A stretch of 64,000 nucleotides of DNA from positions 157,149-221,148 of the forward strand of contig NZ_FONL01000001.1 in assembly GCF_900112895.1 (NCBI RefSeq). Reading direction: 5' to 3'. Shown piece by piece: positions 27,282 to 35,975 of this stretch. Each line of letters opens with the position of its first letter. The first letter of the stretch is position 1. The stretch is from Succiniclasticum ruminis DSM 9236. Its GTDB lineage: Bacteria > Bacillota > Negativicutes > Acidaminococcales > Acidaminococcaceae. The notes under the pieces were generated by a model. That model saw nothing but the letters and a program-made list of their open reading frames with translations. It searched no databases and was not told the DNA's origin. A program made the translations under genes and the position numbers.

Positions 27282-27878
27282 TTAAAGCGCGTTTTTAGAC
27301 AAATATTCTTTTATTTCTTCTATCAGTTTGTCGCCATCGAAGTTTTTGAAGATTTTGATCATGCATCCGCTTATCATCGGGTTCATCTCTAGACCGAACT
27401 CTACAGCGCGGACATCGGTTTTGAACCCGTAACACCGTTTGCCTGCAGCGTAAGCGATACCCAGTTCAACGCTGGCCCCTTCATCGGGAACCCGGCCGTC
27501 TATATTCATAAAGACAATATCCGCTTTTCTTACTTCCCCGGCATCCAACGGAAAAATCATTTTTACGAGTTCTTCTTCTGTCTTTCCCTCTAACTTTGCG
27601 GCTTCAATACCGTCGCGCTGTGGTAAAAAGACCTGATAGCCGTACTCTTCCAGCACCTGCGTAACCTTCAGATTAAAGCCCTTTTCGGCAGCGTTAAACA
27701 TCGGACCTGCAAAATACACCTTTTTCCCGTGTCCGATATTTTTGACTATCTTTGCTTTAAAAGCCTGTTCGTCAGCAGCAAAGTTTTCATCACCGTTGTT
27801 GTTTGCATATGCGGCAACCGAAAACAGCATCATCGCGCACAATACAGCAACGCTTATCATTTCTGACAATTTTTTCAT
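27282..27878 (-). CDS. Exported nucleoside 2-deoxyribosyltransferase-like protein
   Basis: A 198-residue protein whose C-terminal 150 residues match the nucleoside 2-deoxyribosyltransferase fold: KVYFAGPMFNAAEK at the start, the ADIVFMNIDGRVPDEGASVELG motif region with the candidate nucleophile Glu138, and GIAYAAGKRCYGFKTD. Such enzymes swap the base on deoxynucleosides and are normally cytoplasmic. Here a convincing signal peptide precedes the domain (KKLSEM then a hydrophobic core, cleavage near AYA at 26), so a periplasmic or surface location is likely. Its ATG overlaps the waaA stop codon in an ATGA junction. The substrate could equally be another N-glycoside. Confidence 0.75.
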   Translation of the reverse strand: MKKLSEMISVAVLCAMMLFSVAAYANNNGDENFAADEQAFKAKIVKNIGHGKKVYFAGPMFNAAEKGFNLKVTQVLEEYGYQVFLPQRDGIEAAKLEGKTEEELVKMIFPLDAGEVRKADIVFMNIDGRVPDEGASVELGIAYAAGKRCYGFKTDVRAVEFGLEMNPMISGCMIKIFKNFDGDKLIEEIKEYLSKNAL

Positions 27879-29200
27879 AAAGTGACGGCCTCCTTTGCTT
27901 CCTTATCCAAAAGATCTGTCAGATAATGTATGGTCTTCAGGGCAGCGCCACGGTTCTCCCTGATAATCTGGATAGATGCTTCCCCCATTCTTTTACGCAG
28001 GTTGTCGTCCCCGGCAATTTCCAGAAAAGCTTCTGTAAGGCCGTCTGTATCTGCCACCATGCGGCAGGCGCCCGCTTTGCTTAACAGGGAGTACGAGTCT
28101 TTAAAATCTTCCATGCTGGGGCCAACCAGAATCGGTTTGGCATGGGCTGCCGGCTCCAGCACATTATGACCCCCGTAACGCACCAGGCTGCCGCCGACGA
28201 ATACGATGTCCCCTATGGCATATATGCGGCCCAGTTCACCGATGGTATCAAGCAGAAGGACCGGAAATTCAGGCCGCCGCCCTTCCATCTCCTTTAATTT
28301 GGAACGGAAGCCCATCTCGTAGCCAAATTTGGCATTCACCTTTTTAATCTCTTCAATCCGGTTCAGCTTACGGGGCGCAATGATCAGGCGGGCATGGGGA
28401 TATTTCTTACGCAGGGCGGTAAAGGAAGTCAGCACAGCTTCCTCTTCCGTGCGGTGGGTGGAGCCTGCCACAATAATCGGCCAGGCATCTTCCCCCAGCC
28501 CCAGTTCTGTTTTATAGGTTGTCAGATCTTCCGGAGAAACCTCCGCATAGGTCTGATCAAATTTCGTATTGCCGGTAACAATGATTTTTGCCGGATCCGC
28601 ACCCAGCTGGGTAATATATTTGGCGTCAATGCTGGACTGCATACAGAAAAGATTTATGGTATTCAGCATATCACGAAGAAGGCTGGACAGATACCGGTAA
28701 CTTTTTGCGGATTTTTCCGAGATACGACCATTCATCATCATTGCAGGGATATTCCGTTCCCGGATGGCCCGCAGAAAATTAGGCCATAATTCCGTTTCTA
28801 CCATTATGAAGATGCCCGGACGGATACGGCTTACCATGGATGACGCCACAAACGGCAGATCCAGAGGAAAATTGATGATGGCATCTGCTTCCGGCATAAT
28901 CTGCCTGGCCATATCATAACCGCCCACAGTAACCGCGGAAACCAGTACTTTCCGTTCCGGCATCAGGTTTTTGATTTCTTTTACCAGGGGACTGATAGCC
29001 ACCATTTCCCCTACCGAAGCACCGTGAAGCCAGATGCAATTGGTATCTGCCACAGGAGCAATTTCTTCCCTGCGGACCAGTCCCATGTTTTGCCGGAAAC
29101 GGTGTCCGAAACCTTTTTCCACAACCAGCCGGTACAGGAAGTAGGGAAGTGCCACGAAGATAAACACAAGTATGATTAAAATATTGTAAATAACATACAT
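27875..29200 (-). CDS. waaA: 3-deoxy-D-manno-octulosonic acid (Kdo) transferase
   Basis: Inner-membrane glycosyltransferase that attaches Kdo to lipid A precursors, 441 residues. It has the N-terminal membrane anchor (YNILIILVFIFVALPYFLYRL), then the GT30 signatures WLHGASVGE with the catalytic Glu, ETELWPNFL, and the C-terminal donor-binding VFVGGSLVRYGGHNVLEPAA. Its presence shows that this Firmicute-like genome makes Kdo-containing LPS. The first gene of a two-gene unit with the exported deoxyribosyltransferase-like gene, to which it is translationally coupled. Confidence 0.95.
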   Translation of the reverse strand: MYVIYNILIILVFIFVALPYFLYRLVVEKGFGHRFRQNMGLVRREEIAPVADTNCIWLHGASVGEMVAISPLVKEIKNLMPERKVLVSAVTVGGYDMARQIMPEADAIINFPLDLPFVASSMVSRIRPGIFIMVETELWPNFLRAIRERNIPAMMMNGRISEKSAKSYRYLSSLLRDMLNTINLFCMQSSIDAKYITQLGADPAKIIVTGNTKFDQTYAEVSPEDLTTYKTELGLGEDAWPIIVAGSTHRTEEEAVLTSFTALRKKYPHARLIIAPRKLNRIEEIKKVNAKFGYEMGFRSKLKEMEGRRPEFPVLLLDTIGELGRIYAIGDIVFVGGSLVRYGGHNVLEPAAHAKPILVGPSMEDFKDSYSLLSKAGACRMVADTDGLTEAFLEIAGDDNLRKRMGEASIQIIRENRGAALKTIHYLTDLLDKEAKEAVTL

Positions 29201-29264
29201 AAGGTTTAATCAGCTCTCTTTCTTGTTGTTGCAGTATTGTTTTAGCAGCTGTCACTTATTTAAT

Positions 29265-29293
29265 ATTTTATCATTGTGAATTTTACTTTGCAA
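29265..29293 (-). promoter_or_regulatory. Promoter of waaA
   Basis: Minus-strand TTGCAA (29288-29293), 17 bp spacer, TAAAAT (29265-29270), about 65 bp before the waaA start. Confidence 0.65.
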
Positions 29294-29370
29294 CATGACA
29301 AACTAAAAAAGGGCGAAACGCATGCATCGGTGTGACACATGATTTTCTCCCTTGTAATAAATAATTAACT

Positions 29371-29384
29371 GCATTTCAAAATGC
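29371..29384 (-). terminator. Possible weak terminator of the aro operon
   Basis: GCATTT-TG-AAATGC hairpin immediately after the aroQ stop codon, followed by AGTTAATTATTTATT. The stem is short and A/T-rich. Confidence 0.35.
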
Positions 29385-29385
29385 G

Positions 29386-29814
29386 CTACTTTCCGGCCAG
29401 GTACTCCAGCGCCAGCAAATAGCCCTGCAATCCTAATCCGCAGATCTGTCCGGTACAGCCGGCTGTAGTAACACAGTGATGCCGGAATTCTTCCCGCTGG
29501 TGGATGTTGCTGATGTGCACTTCCACCGCAGGGATGTTCACAGATTTCAGCGCGTCCAAAATTGCCACGCTGTAATGGGTATAGGCGCCGGGATTCATGA
29601 CTATGCCGTCCGCGTTATTATGACAGGCCTGGATCCAGTCTACCAGTTGTCCCTCGGAATTGCTCTGCTTAATATCTACCGCGACTTGCAATTCTTCTGC
29701 TTTTTTACGGATCATTTCACACAGGTCATCATAGGTTGCCGTTCCGTACACACCGGGTTCCCGGACACCTAACATATTAATGTTAGGCCCGTTCAACACT
29801 AAAATCTTTTTCAT
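29386..29814 (-). CDS. aroQ: 3-dehydroquinate dehydratase, type II
   Basis: Catalyses the third step of the shikimate pathway. The 142-residue length and the motifs LVLNGPNINMLGVREPGVYG (with the catalytic Tyr), VMNPGAYTHYS and ISNIHQREEFRHHC (His/Arg substrate binding) identify the small dodecameric type II enzyme. It is the last gene of the aromatic operon, 29 bp behind aroK. Confidence 0.96.
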   Translation of the reverse strand: MKKILVLNGPNINMLGVREPGVYGTATYDDLCEMIRKKAEELQVAVDIKQSNSEGQLVDWIQACHNNADGIVMNPGAYTHYSVAILDALKSVNIPAVEVHISNIHQREEFRHHCVTTAGCTGQICGLGLQGYLLALEYLAGK

Positions 29815-29843
29815 ATCAGCACATCCTTTTCGTTATTTCATAA

Positions 29844-30356
29844 TTATAAGTTATTGCGTTGCTGCAAAACCCTCGCTGCATCCACTAATCGTAACAACAC
29901 GTCCTGCATGCTGCCTTTGTTCTGCACCGTCACGTCTGCAACGGCGCGGTACAAGGCTTCCCGCTGCGCATATAAATCATAGATTCGCCGACGCCCCGCT
30001 GCCAGCAGGGGTCTGGTTTTTGTATCCACGTCGCCGATGATATCTTCCGGAGAACGATCCAAAAATATGATCAGGCCGTTTTCTTTTAAGCTGATTATGT
30101 TTTCCTGCCGCAACACTACGCCGCCCCCCATGGCCAGCACCTTATCCTGCAACGCGGACAGCCGCTTCGTTGTCCTGGTTTCCTGTTTGCGAAAGAAGTC
30201 TTCACTCACTGCAAAAAGTTCCGGAATCGTTTTACCAGAATCCTTTTCAATTTCCGGATCGGCGTCAATAAAATCCCTGCCCAGCCTTTCCGCCAGACAA
30301 CGCCCCAGCGTACTCTTCCCGCAGCCGGGCATACCAATCAGCACAATGTTTTTCAT
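29844..30356 (-). CDS. aroK: Shikimate kinase
   Basis: Phosphorylates shikimate at O3 with ATP. The 170-residue NMP-kinase fold has the P-loop GMPGCGKST, the shikimate-binding DADPEIE, the FFRKQETR helix and the AMGGGVVLR motif, plus the lid TRPLLAAGRR. Start at the ATG 30356; the purine-rich GGTGGGAG lies very close upstream, and an in-frame GTG four codons earlier cannot be excluded. Part of the aro operon. Confidence 0.95.
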   Translation of the reverse strand: MKNIVLIGMPGCGKSTLGRCLAERLGRDFIDADPEIEKDSGKTIPELFAVSEDFFRKQETRTTKRLSALQDKVLAMGGGVVLRQENIISLKENGLIIFLDRSPEDIIGDVDTKTRPLLAAGRRRIYDLYAQREALYRAVADVTVQNKGSMQDVLLRLVDAARVLQQRNNL

Positions 30357-30425
30357 TACTCCCACCACTTATTTACAGACAAAGATAATCAGTATTGCGA
30401 GTGCTGCAGCCCATACCTTTTGCAA

Positions 30426-31229
30426 CTATAACAATTTTGCAATCTTATCCGTAACGTCTGCAATCAGCCCTTCGTCCAGTTTACGCCCCAGCCAGATCTC
30501 CTCTGCCGCTACTGCCTGGGCCACCAGCATGAACAGGCCGTTTACTGCAGTTTTTCCCTGCTGCCGGGCCAGCTTCATGAATTTTGTTTCTGCCGGATTA
30601 TAGATAATATCAACTGCCGCGGCAAAGTGGTCCATTACTGTCCCGTCCACAGGTGAGGCATCGGTTTTCGGAAACATTCCTACCGGGGTGCAGTTAATCA
30701 GCAAATCGCCGCCCAATACCTTCAAATCTTCATAGGTTTTCACTGTATAATGGGCCCGGATATCTTCCGGGGCGTTTTCGATTACCCGGGAAATCACCGT
30801 GATGCTATGGGCCTGCATATCTTTGACACATTGCAGAATCGCCCGGCTGGCTCCGCCGGTTCCCAGCACGCACACATCCCGGCCTTTGGGAACAAGGCCA
30901 TTATGTTCCAGAAGTCGGGCAAATCCAAAATAATCCGTATTAAAGCCTGAAGCCCCGCCGTCCTTAAACAAAACCGTATTTACTGCGCCAATCGCTCTGG
31001 CCTCGGCTGCAATATGATCGAGGCTGTCCATTACCGCCACCTTGTGGGGTATGGTCACGTTCAGTCCCCTGTAAGTTTTCCGCAGTTCCGCCACTTTGTC
31101 TGCCAGTTTTTCCACCGGCACTTCAATCAGTTCGTACGTTGCTTCCATGCCCAACTGACGGAACACTTCCTGATGAATCTGCGGCGACAGGCTGTGTCCC
31201 AGTCTGGCGCCTAATAATCCGAATTTCAT
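30426..31229 (-). CDS. aroE: Shikimate dehydrogenase
   Basis: NADPH-dependent reduction of 3-dehydroshikimate, 267 residues. Substrate-binding GARLGHSLSP at the N-terminus, the catalytic-Lys motif GLNVTIPHK, the nucleotide-binding VLGTGGASRA and a C-terminal NGLFMLVAQAVAAEEIW are all present. It lies 6 bp behind pheA and about 70 bp ahead of aroK. Confidence 0.96.
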   Translation of the reverse strand: MKFGLLGARLGHSLSPQIHQEVFRQLGMEATYELIEVPVEKLADKVAELRKTYRGLNVTIPHKVAVMDSLDHIAAEARAIGAVNTVLFKDGGASGFNTDYFGFARLLEHNGLVPKGRDVCVLGTGGASRAILQCVKDMQAHSITVISRVIENAPEDIRAHYTVKTYEDLKVLGGDLLINCTPVGMFPKTDASPVDGTVMDHFAAAVDIIYNPAETKFMKLARQQGKTAVNGLFMLVAQAVAAEEIWLGRKLDEGLIADVTDKIAKLL

Positions 31230-31235
31230 TTACGC

Positions 31236-32375
31236 TTACTCCCCATCGGCCACATAGTTGCCCAGAATTTTGCAGTAGGCGCTGTATTCCGCCACGTCCT
31301 GCAATCCCTGCCGCACGTTCGGATCCTCCAGATTACCCGTCAGGTCAATATGGAAGAAGTATTCCCAGGAACGCCCTTCCATGGGACGGGATTCCAGGTT
31401 CAGCATATTCAGGCCGCCTTTATAGAAATGCTGCAGCACTTTGTACAGGGATCCGGGTTCGTGCTGCGTAGCGATGACCACGGTAATCTTGTCCGCGTCC
31501 GGCCGGTGTTCCGGCTGGTCGGCGATGATGATGAACCGGGTATGGTTGGCTGAATTGTAATTGATATTCTCCGCCAGAATTTCCAATCCGTATAACTTGG
31601 CCGCCTGGCGGGATGCCACCGCGCCTTTTGCCGGATCGCCGCTTTCGCTGACCATCTGGGCGCTGCGTGCCGTATTAAAGAACGGAATCAGTTCAATGCC
31701 AGGATGCTTTTTAAAAAATTCCCTGCTCTGTTCCAGTCCCTGGGGATGGGAATAAACCTGTTTCAGATTTTCTATTCTGGCACCGGGGAGACCCAGCAGG
31801 TTCTGATCCACTTTGATAATCTTTTCCCCGACAATATGACAGTCATACTTCCGCACCAGATCATACACTTCCGTGATGCCTCCGGTGGAAGAGTTTTCAA
31901 TAGGCAGTACGCCATATTTAATCTCGTGATTCTTAACCGCAACCACTACATCCTCAAAATGGACAAAATTCATTTCCACTTTGGCAATGTCCGCGAAGTA
32001 GTCTTCCAGGGCCTGGTGGCTGAAAGAACCTTTCACTCCCTGATATCCGACACGGATCGGGTCGGCGTTTTGCTCTTTCTTTTTTATGTTGGCCGCCAGA
32101 ATATCAATCTGCAGATTACGGCTGGTTTCCATGATTTTTTCCATAATCTGTTTCATATGCGGGGCATAGACGGGATTCTTCAGCATTCCCACCACTTTGG
32201 CAATGACCTGTTCTTCCCTCTCCCTGTCCAGCACCTGCATATTGCGGGCATCTTTATAAGCGGCAACCTGCTGCACCACATCCATCCGTTTTTCCAGTGT
32301 ATCTGTCAGGATTGCGTCCAGCCGGTCAATCTCCTGCCGCAGTTTCATTAAATCCGGTTCTGCCACGTTCGTCAT
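31236..32375 (-). CDS. pheA: Bifunctional chorismate mutase/prephenate dehydratase (P-protein)
   Basis: Converts chorismate to prephenate and then to phenylpyruvate. The 379 residues hold an N-terminal AroQ-type chorismate mutase helix bundle (about 1-90, LRQEIDRLDAIL), a prephenate dehydratase domain (about 103-285: GVKGSFSHQALEDYF, LPIENSSTGGI, and NHTRFIII with the catalytic Thr-Arg-Phe) and a C-terminal ACT domain (about 295-375, with LESRP) for feedback by phenylalanine. Spaced 4 bp from aroC and 6 bp from aroE, so tightly embedded in the operon. Confidence 0.96.
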   Translation of the reverse strand: MTNVAEPDLMKLRQEIDRLDAILTDTLEKRMDVVQQVAAYKDARNMQVLDREREEQVIAKVVGMLKNPVYAPHMKQIMEKIMETSRNLQIDILAANIKKKEQNADPIRVGYQGVKGSFSHQALEDYFADIAKVEMNFVHFEDVVVAVKNHEIKYGVLPIENSSTGGITEVYDLVRKYDCHIVGEKIIKVDQNLLGLPGARIENLKQVYSHPQGLEQSREFFKKHPGIELIPFFNTARSAQMVSESGDPAKGAVASRQAAKLYGLEILAENINYNSANHTRFIIIADQPEHRPDADKITVVIATQHEPGSLYKVLQHFYKGGLNMLNLESRPMEGRSWEYFFHIDLTGNLEDPNVRQGLQDVAEYSAYCKILGNYVADGE

Positions 32376-32379
32376 CCTT

Positions 32380-33456
32380 TCACTCCAATAACATGTCCAG
32401 CAACACCCACGCAGTAACGGCTTCGATTACCGGAACAGCCCTGGGAACGATGCAGGGGTCGTGCCGCCCTTTAATTTCCAAAATCGTGTCTTCTCCTTCC
32501 GTCACATTCACGGTCTGCTGGGGCTGGCCGATGGACGGCGTGGGCTTGACAGCCACACGGAACAGGACTGGCATTCCGTTGGTGATGCCGCCGGTTATGC
32601 CCCCGTTATTGTTACGGGTAGTTTGCACCCTGCCATTTGCGACAGTCATAGGATCATTGGCCTCGCTGCCTTTCAGCGCGGCCATGGCAAAACCTGCGCC
32701 GAATTCTATGCCTTTTACCGCCGGAACGGAAAACAGCGCATGACTCAGACTGCTTTCCAGTGAATCAAAAAACGGGTCTCCGATGCCCGGGGGCATGCCC
32801 ACAGCCATCACTTCCACGATACCGCCCACGCTGTCCATCTGTTTCCGGGCAGCCATGATCTCTGCTTCCATTAAAGAAGCCTTGCCGTCCTCCAGTACGG
32901 GCAGCGTAACTTTACGCAATGCCTGCAAACGTTCTGCCGTTTCACCCAGCGGATTAAACAAAGCATCTGTAATCGTTCCGATGCGGGCAACATGGGCGCC
33001 CACAACGATCCCCTTTTGCGCAAGCACGGTTTTAGCTACGGCGCCGGTAAACACCAGCGGCGCTGTGAGACGGCCGGAAAAATGCCCGCCGCCCCGGTAA
33101 TCGTTAAAACCCCTGTAGCGGACCTTTCCGGCGTAATCCGCATGCCCGGGACGCATCACATCTTTCAGGAGGCTGTAATCTTTGGAATGCTGGTCACTGT
33201 TAGGTATCAGCACACACAGGGGCGTCCCCGTCGCCTTGCCTTCAAACACGCCGCTTTCGATGATAAAAGCATCCGTTTCCCGGCGCTGGGTACTCATCCG
33301 GTTCTTTCCCGGAGCGCGCCGCGCCATTTCTTCTTTTATGAAATCTTCGTTAACCGGTGTTCCCGGCGGCAGACCGTCCAGCACAAGGCCAATTCCTTTG
33401 CCGTGGGATTCACCGAAGATCGTCATGCGCAAGTTGCGTCCAAAGGTTGCCCCCAT
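32380..33456 (-). CDS. aroC: Chorismate synthase
   Basis: Uses reduced FMN to eliminate phosphate from EPSP, producing chorismate. The 358-residue sequence shows the family signatures GESHGKGIG, MSTQRRETD, RPGHADY and RYRGFNDYRGGGHFSGRLTA. Besides operon transcription it may be driven by an internal promoter that overlaps the aroA stop codon. The ATG follows GAGGAG. Confidence 0.97.
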   Translation of the reverse strand: MGATFGRNLRMTIFGESHGKGIGLVLDGLPPGTPVNEDFIKEEMARRAPGKNRMSTQRRETDAFIIESGVFEGKATGTPLCVLIPNSDQHSKDYSLLKDVMRPGHADYAGKVRYRGFNDYRGGGHFSGRLTAPLVFTGAVAKTVLAQKGIVVGAHVARIGTITDALFNPLGETAERLQALRKVTLPVLEDGKASLMEAEIMAARKQMDSVGGIVEVMAVGMPPGIGDPFFDSLESSLSHALFSVPAVKGIEFGAGFAMAALKGSEANDPMTVANGRVQTTRNNNGGITGGITNGMPVLFRVAVKPTPSIGQPQQTVNVTEGEDTILEIKGRHDPCIVPRAVPVIEAVTAWVLLDMLLE

Positions 33457-33507
33457 TTGCTTCTCCTCAATTTAAAAGTAAGATTTTATCAGTTAATTAT
33501 ATTCTTT

Positions 33508-33536
33508 ATTATCGCATGCTTCCCTGCGGGTTTCAA
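33508..33536 (-). promoter_or_regulatory. Candidate internal promoter ahead of aroC
   Basis: Minus-strand TTGAAA (33531-33536, overlapping the end of aroA), 17 bp spacer, GATAAT (33508-33513). It would allow aroC-pheA-aroE-aroK-aroQ to be expressed independently of the attenuator. Confidence 0.5.
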
Positions 33537-34843
33537 TTGATTTTTTCCGTTTTTCCGCCCACGGCTGCATAATCGTTCCAGAATTCCGGGTAAGATTTGC
33601 TGACGCTTTCTCCACCTGTCAGGGTAACCGGCTCGTTACATGCCAGTGTGGCAACGGCCATGCTCATGGCAATCCGGTGGTCATTCCAGGCATCCACAAC
33701 AGCCCCGCCTTGCAGTCCTTCCGGTTTGCCTTTGATCAGGAGCCCCTCCGGTTCTTCCGTGATGTCTGCCCCCAGTTTCACCAGTTCGGAGTACATGGCT
33801 GCCAGACGGTCGCATTCCTTGATTCGCAACCTCCCCGCATTGATGATGTGAGTTGTTCCCTCCGCCACGGCCGCCGCTACCGACAGAACCGGTACCAGGT
33901 CCGGGCAGTCCGCGGCATCTATTTCGCAGCCATGCAGTTCTGACGGAGCAACGGTAAAGATACCGTCCTGTACTGTAATATCTGCGCCCATGTTGCGCAA
34001 TATTTCCAGGATTGCCTTGTCTCCCTGAAGGGAATCTTCACGTAACCCGCTGCAGCGTAAGCCTTCCCGGCTGCCGATCGCACCCGCAACCAGCCAGAAC
34101 GCCGCCTGGGACCAGTCCCCTTCTACCAGCACACGTTCAGCCGGGGCACAATAACTCTGCCCGCCGGGAAAATCATAATGCAACAGGTCTTTGCGTTTTA
34201 TGTCAATGCCAAATGTTCGCAGGCTGCTCAGTGTCAGTTCAATGTAACTGGCAGATTCCAGCGGCGGCAAAATCTCCAGCGTAGAATCTCCGTCCAGCAA
34301 CGGCAGCGCGAATAACAGTCCGGATACAAACTGGGAACTCACGTCTCCCGGCAGCACATACGCTCCCGGCTTCAGCCTGCCGGCCACTGTTAACGGCAGA
34401 TGACCGTTTTCGGCAGTACGGTAACGCAGCTCCTGTTTGTCAAAGATATCGTAATAGGGTTGTAATGGCCGCGAAACAAGTTTTCCGTGCCCCTCGAAGG
34501 TAAAGGGCACATTGCACAGGGCGCCTAACGGAATAAAAAAGCGCAGCGTGGAACCGGATTCCCCGCAATCTGTCACAACCGGTTCTGACGGAAAGGTATG
34601 GTCCCATCTGTATTGAAAGGCTGTGCGTCCTTTATGCAGGGAAGCCACTTCTGTAACTGTGACACCCATCCCCGTGAGGCAGCGGTTGGTCGCTTCGATG
34701 TCTTTGGAAACAGCTATATTATCTACGATACAATCGTTGCCGGAAAGACCTGCGCAGATACACATACGGTGCCCCATGCTTTTGGAAGACGGTACCAGCA
34801 CGGTGCCGTGAAGAAGCCGGGGGGTAATTTTATAAAATGTCAT
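33533..34843 (-). CDS. aroA: EPSP synthase (3-phosphoshikimate 1-carboxyvinyltransferase)
   Basis: Transfers the enolpyruvyl group of PEP to shikimate 3-phosphate, 436 residues. Visible are the N-terminal VPSSKSMGHR, the PEP-binding DCGESGSTLRFF, DVSSQFVSGLLFALPLL, the ECDRLAAM motif and the DHRIAMS motif near the C-terminus. Normal length. It follows aroB by 58 bp. Confidence 0.97.
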   Translation of the reverse strand: MTFYKITPRLLHGTVLVPSSKSMGHRMCICAGLSGNDCIVDNIAVSKDIEATNRCLTGMGVTVTEVASLHKGRTAFQYRWDHTFPSEPVVTDCGESGSTLRFFIPLGALCNVPFTFEGHGKLVSRPLQPYYDIFDKQELRYRTAENGHLPLTVAGRLKPGAYVLPGDVSSQFVSGLLFALPLLDGDSTLEILPPLESASYIELTLSSLRTFGIDIKRKDLLHYDFPGGQSYCAPAERVLVEGDWSQAAFWLVAGAIGSREGLRCSGLREDSLQGDKAILEILRNMGADITVQDGIFTVAPSELHGCEIDAADCPDLVPVLSVAAAVAEGTTHIINAGRLRIKECDRLAAMYSELVKLGADITEEPEGLLIKGKPEGLQGGAVVDAWNDHRIAMSMAVATLACNEPVTLTGGESVSKSYPEFWNDYAAVGGKTEKIN

Positions 34844-34901
34844 GACAAATCCTTTTCTAACAAATATTAACTCGCATGGTTTCGGTTAAAGAAACATAAA
34901 A

Positions 34902-35966
34902 CTATGGGAGATACTGCGTAAGTTCGCTGAATTCCACTCTCTGCAGGAAACTTTCCCCGATTTTTTTCAGAAGAATCAGCGTCAGCCGCGAACCGCGCTT
35001 CTTTTTATCCAGGGCAATGGCCTGCAGGAAATCTTCCTGCTGCATATCCACAGCAGCCGGAAGCCGGAATCTCTGCAGAAGTGCAGCAATCCGGTCAGCA
35101 GTACCGGATTCTGTCAGTCCTAGTTTTTCCGACCGGCGTGTCAGAAGTACCATACCGATTCCCACACCTTCCCCGTGGCTGTATTTGTCAAAACGGAACG
35201 TCTTTTCCACCGCATGCCCCAGGGTATGCCCGAAGTTAAGCAACATCCGTTCTCCTGTATCAAACTCGTCATGTTCTACAATACGGGCTTTGATGTTGCA
35301 GCATGTTTCTATGATTTCATCTGCATGGGCCAGCAGTTCCGCGTCGTTTTGTATCTTTTCCAGCCTCATAAACAATTCTTTGTCTATGATGCAGCCATAT
35401 TTGATCACTTCTGCCAGTCCGTCGTGAAGGTAACGCGCCGGCAGCGTTTTCAACAGGTCCGGATCAATAAAAACCGCTTTGGGCTGGTAAAAAGCGCCTA
35501 CCAGGTTTTTTCCGCTGGGCAAATCAATGGCAACCTTCCCGCCAACACTGCTGTCCACCGTTGCCAGCAGGGATGTGGGAATCTGAACAAAGGCGATTCC
35601 CCGCAAAAAGGTAGCCGCTGCCAGTCCTCCCATGTCTCCTGTCACGCCGCCTCCCAAAGCCACCACCGCGTCGCTGCGGGTCAGGCCGGCCTCCGCCAGC
35701 CCGTCGTACAGGTAACCCAGCGTTTGCAGATTCTTGCTCTCTTCCCCTGCCGGAAAGGTCAGCACCGTAACTGCTACAGCTTCTTTTTCCAATGAAGCCT
35801 GTAAGAGCGACGCATACAGCGGTCCTACATGGCTGTCTGTAATGATAGCGATTTTCTCCGCTTTGGGGAGAAGCGTTTTAATTTTGCCGCCAACATGGGA
35901 CAGAAGGCCTCTTTCAATTTCAATATCATAACTTTTGGATCCTAAATCCACATGAACAATACGCAT
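34902..35966 (-). CDS. aroB: 3-dehydroquinate synthase
   Basis: NAD- and zinc-dependent cyclisation of DAHP, second step of the pathway. The 354-residue protein has the nucleotide-binding GGGVTGDMGGLAAATFLRG, the IPTSLLATVDSSVGGKVAI block, the metal-ligand helix EVIKYG and NFGHTLGHAVE with zinc-binding His. It lies 9 bp after tyrA. Confidence 0.97.
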   Translation of the reverse strand: MRIVHVDLGSKSYDIEIERGLLSHVGGKIKTLLPKAEKIAIITDSHVGPLYASLLQASLEKEAVAVTVLTFPAGEESKNLQTLGYLYDGLAEAGLTRSDAVVALGGGVTGDMGGLAAATFLRGIAFVQIPTSLLATVDSSVGGKVAIDLPSGKNLVGAFYQPKAVFIDPDLLKTLPARYLHDGLAEVIKYGCIIDKELFMRLEKIQNDAELLAHADEIIETCCNIKARIVEHDEFDTGERMLLNFGHTLGHAVEKTFRFDKYSHGEGVGIGMVLLTRRSEKLGLTESGTADRIAALLQRFRLPAAVDMQQEDFLQAIALDKKKRGSRLTLILLKKIGESFLQRVEFSELTQYLP

Positions 35967-35975
35967 GATAATTCC

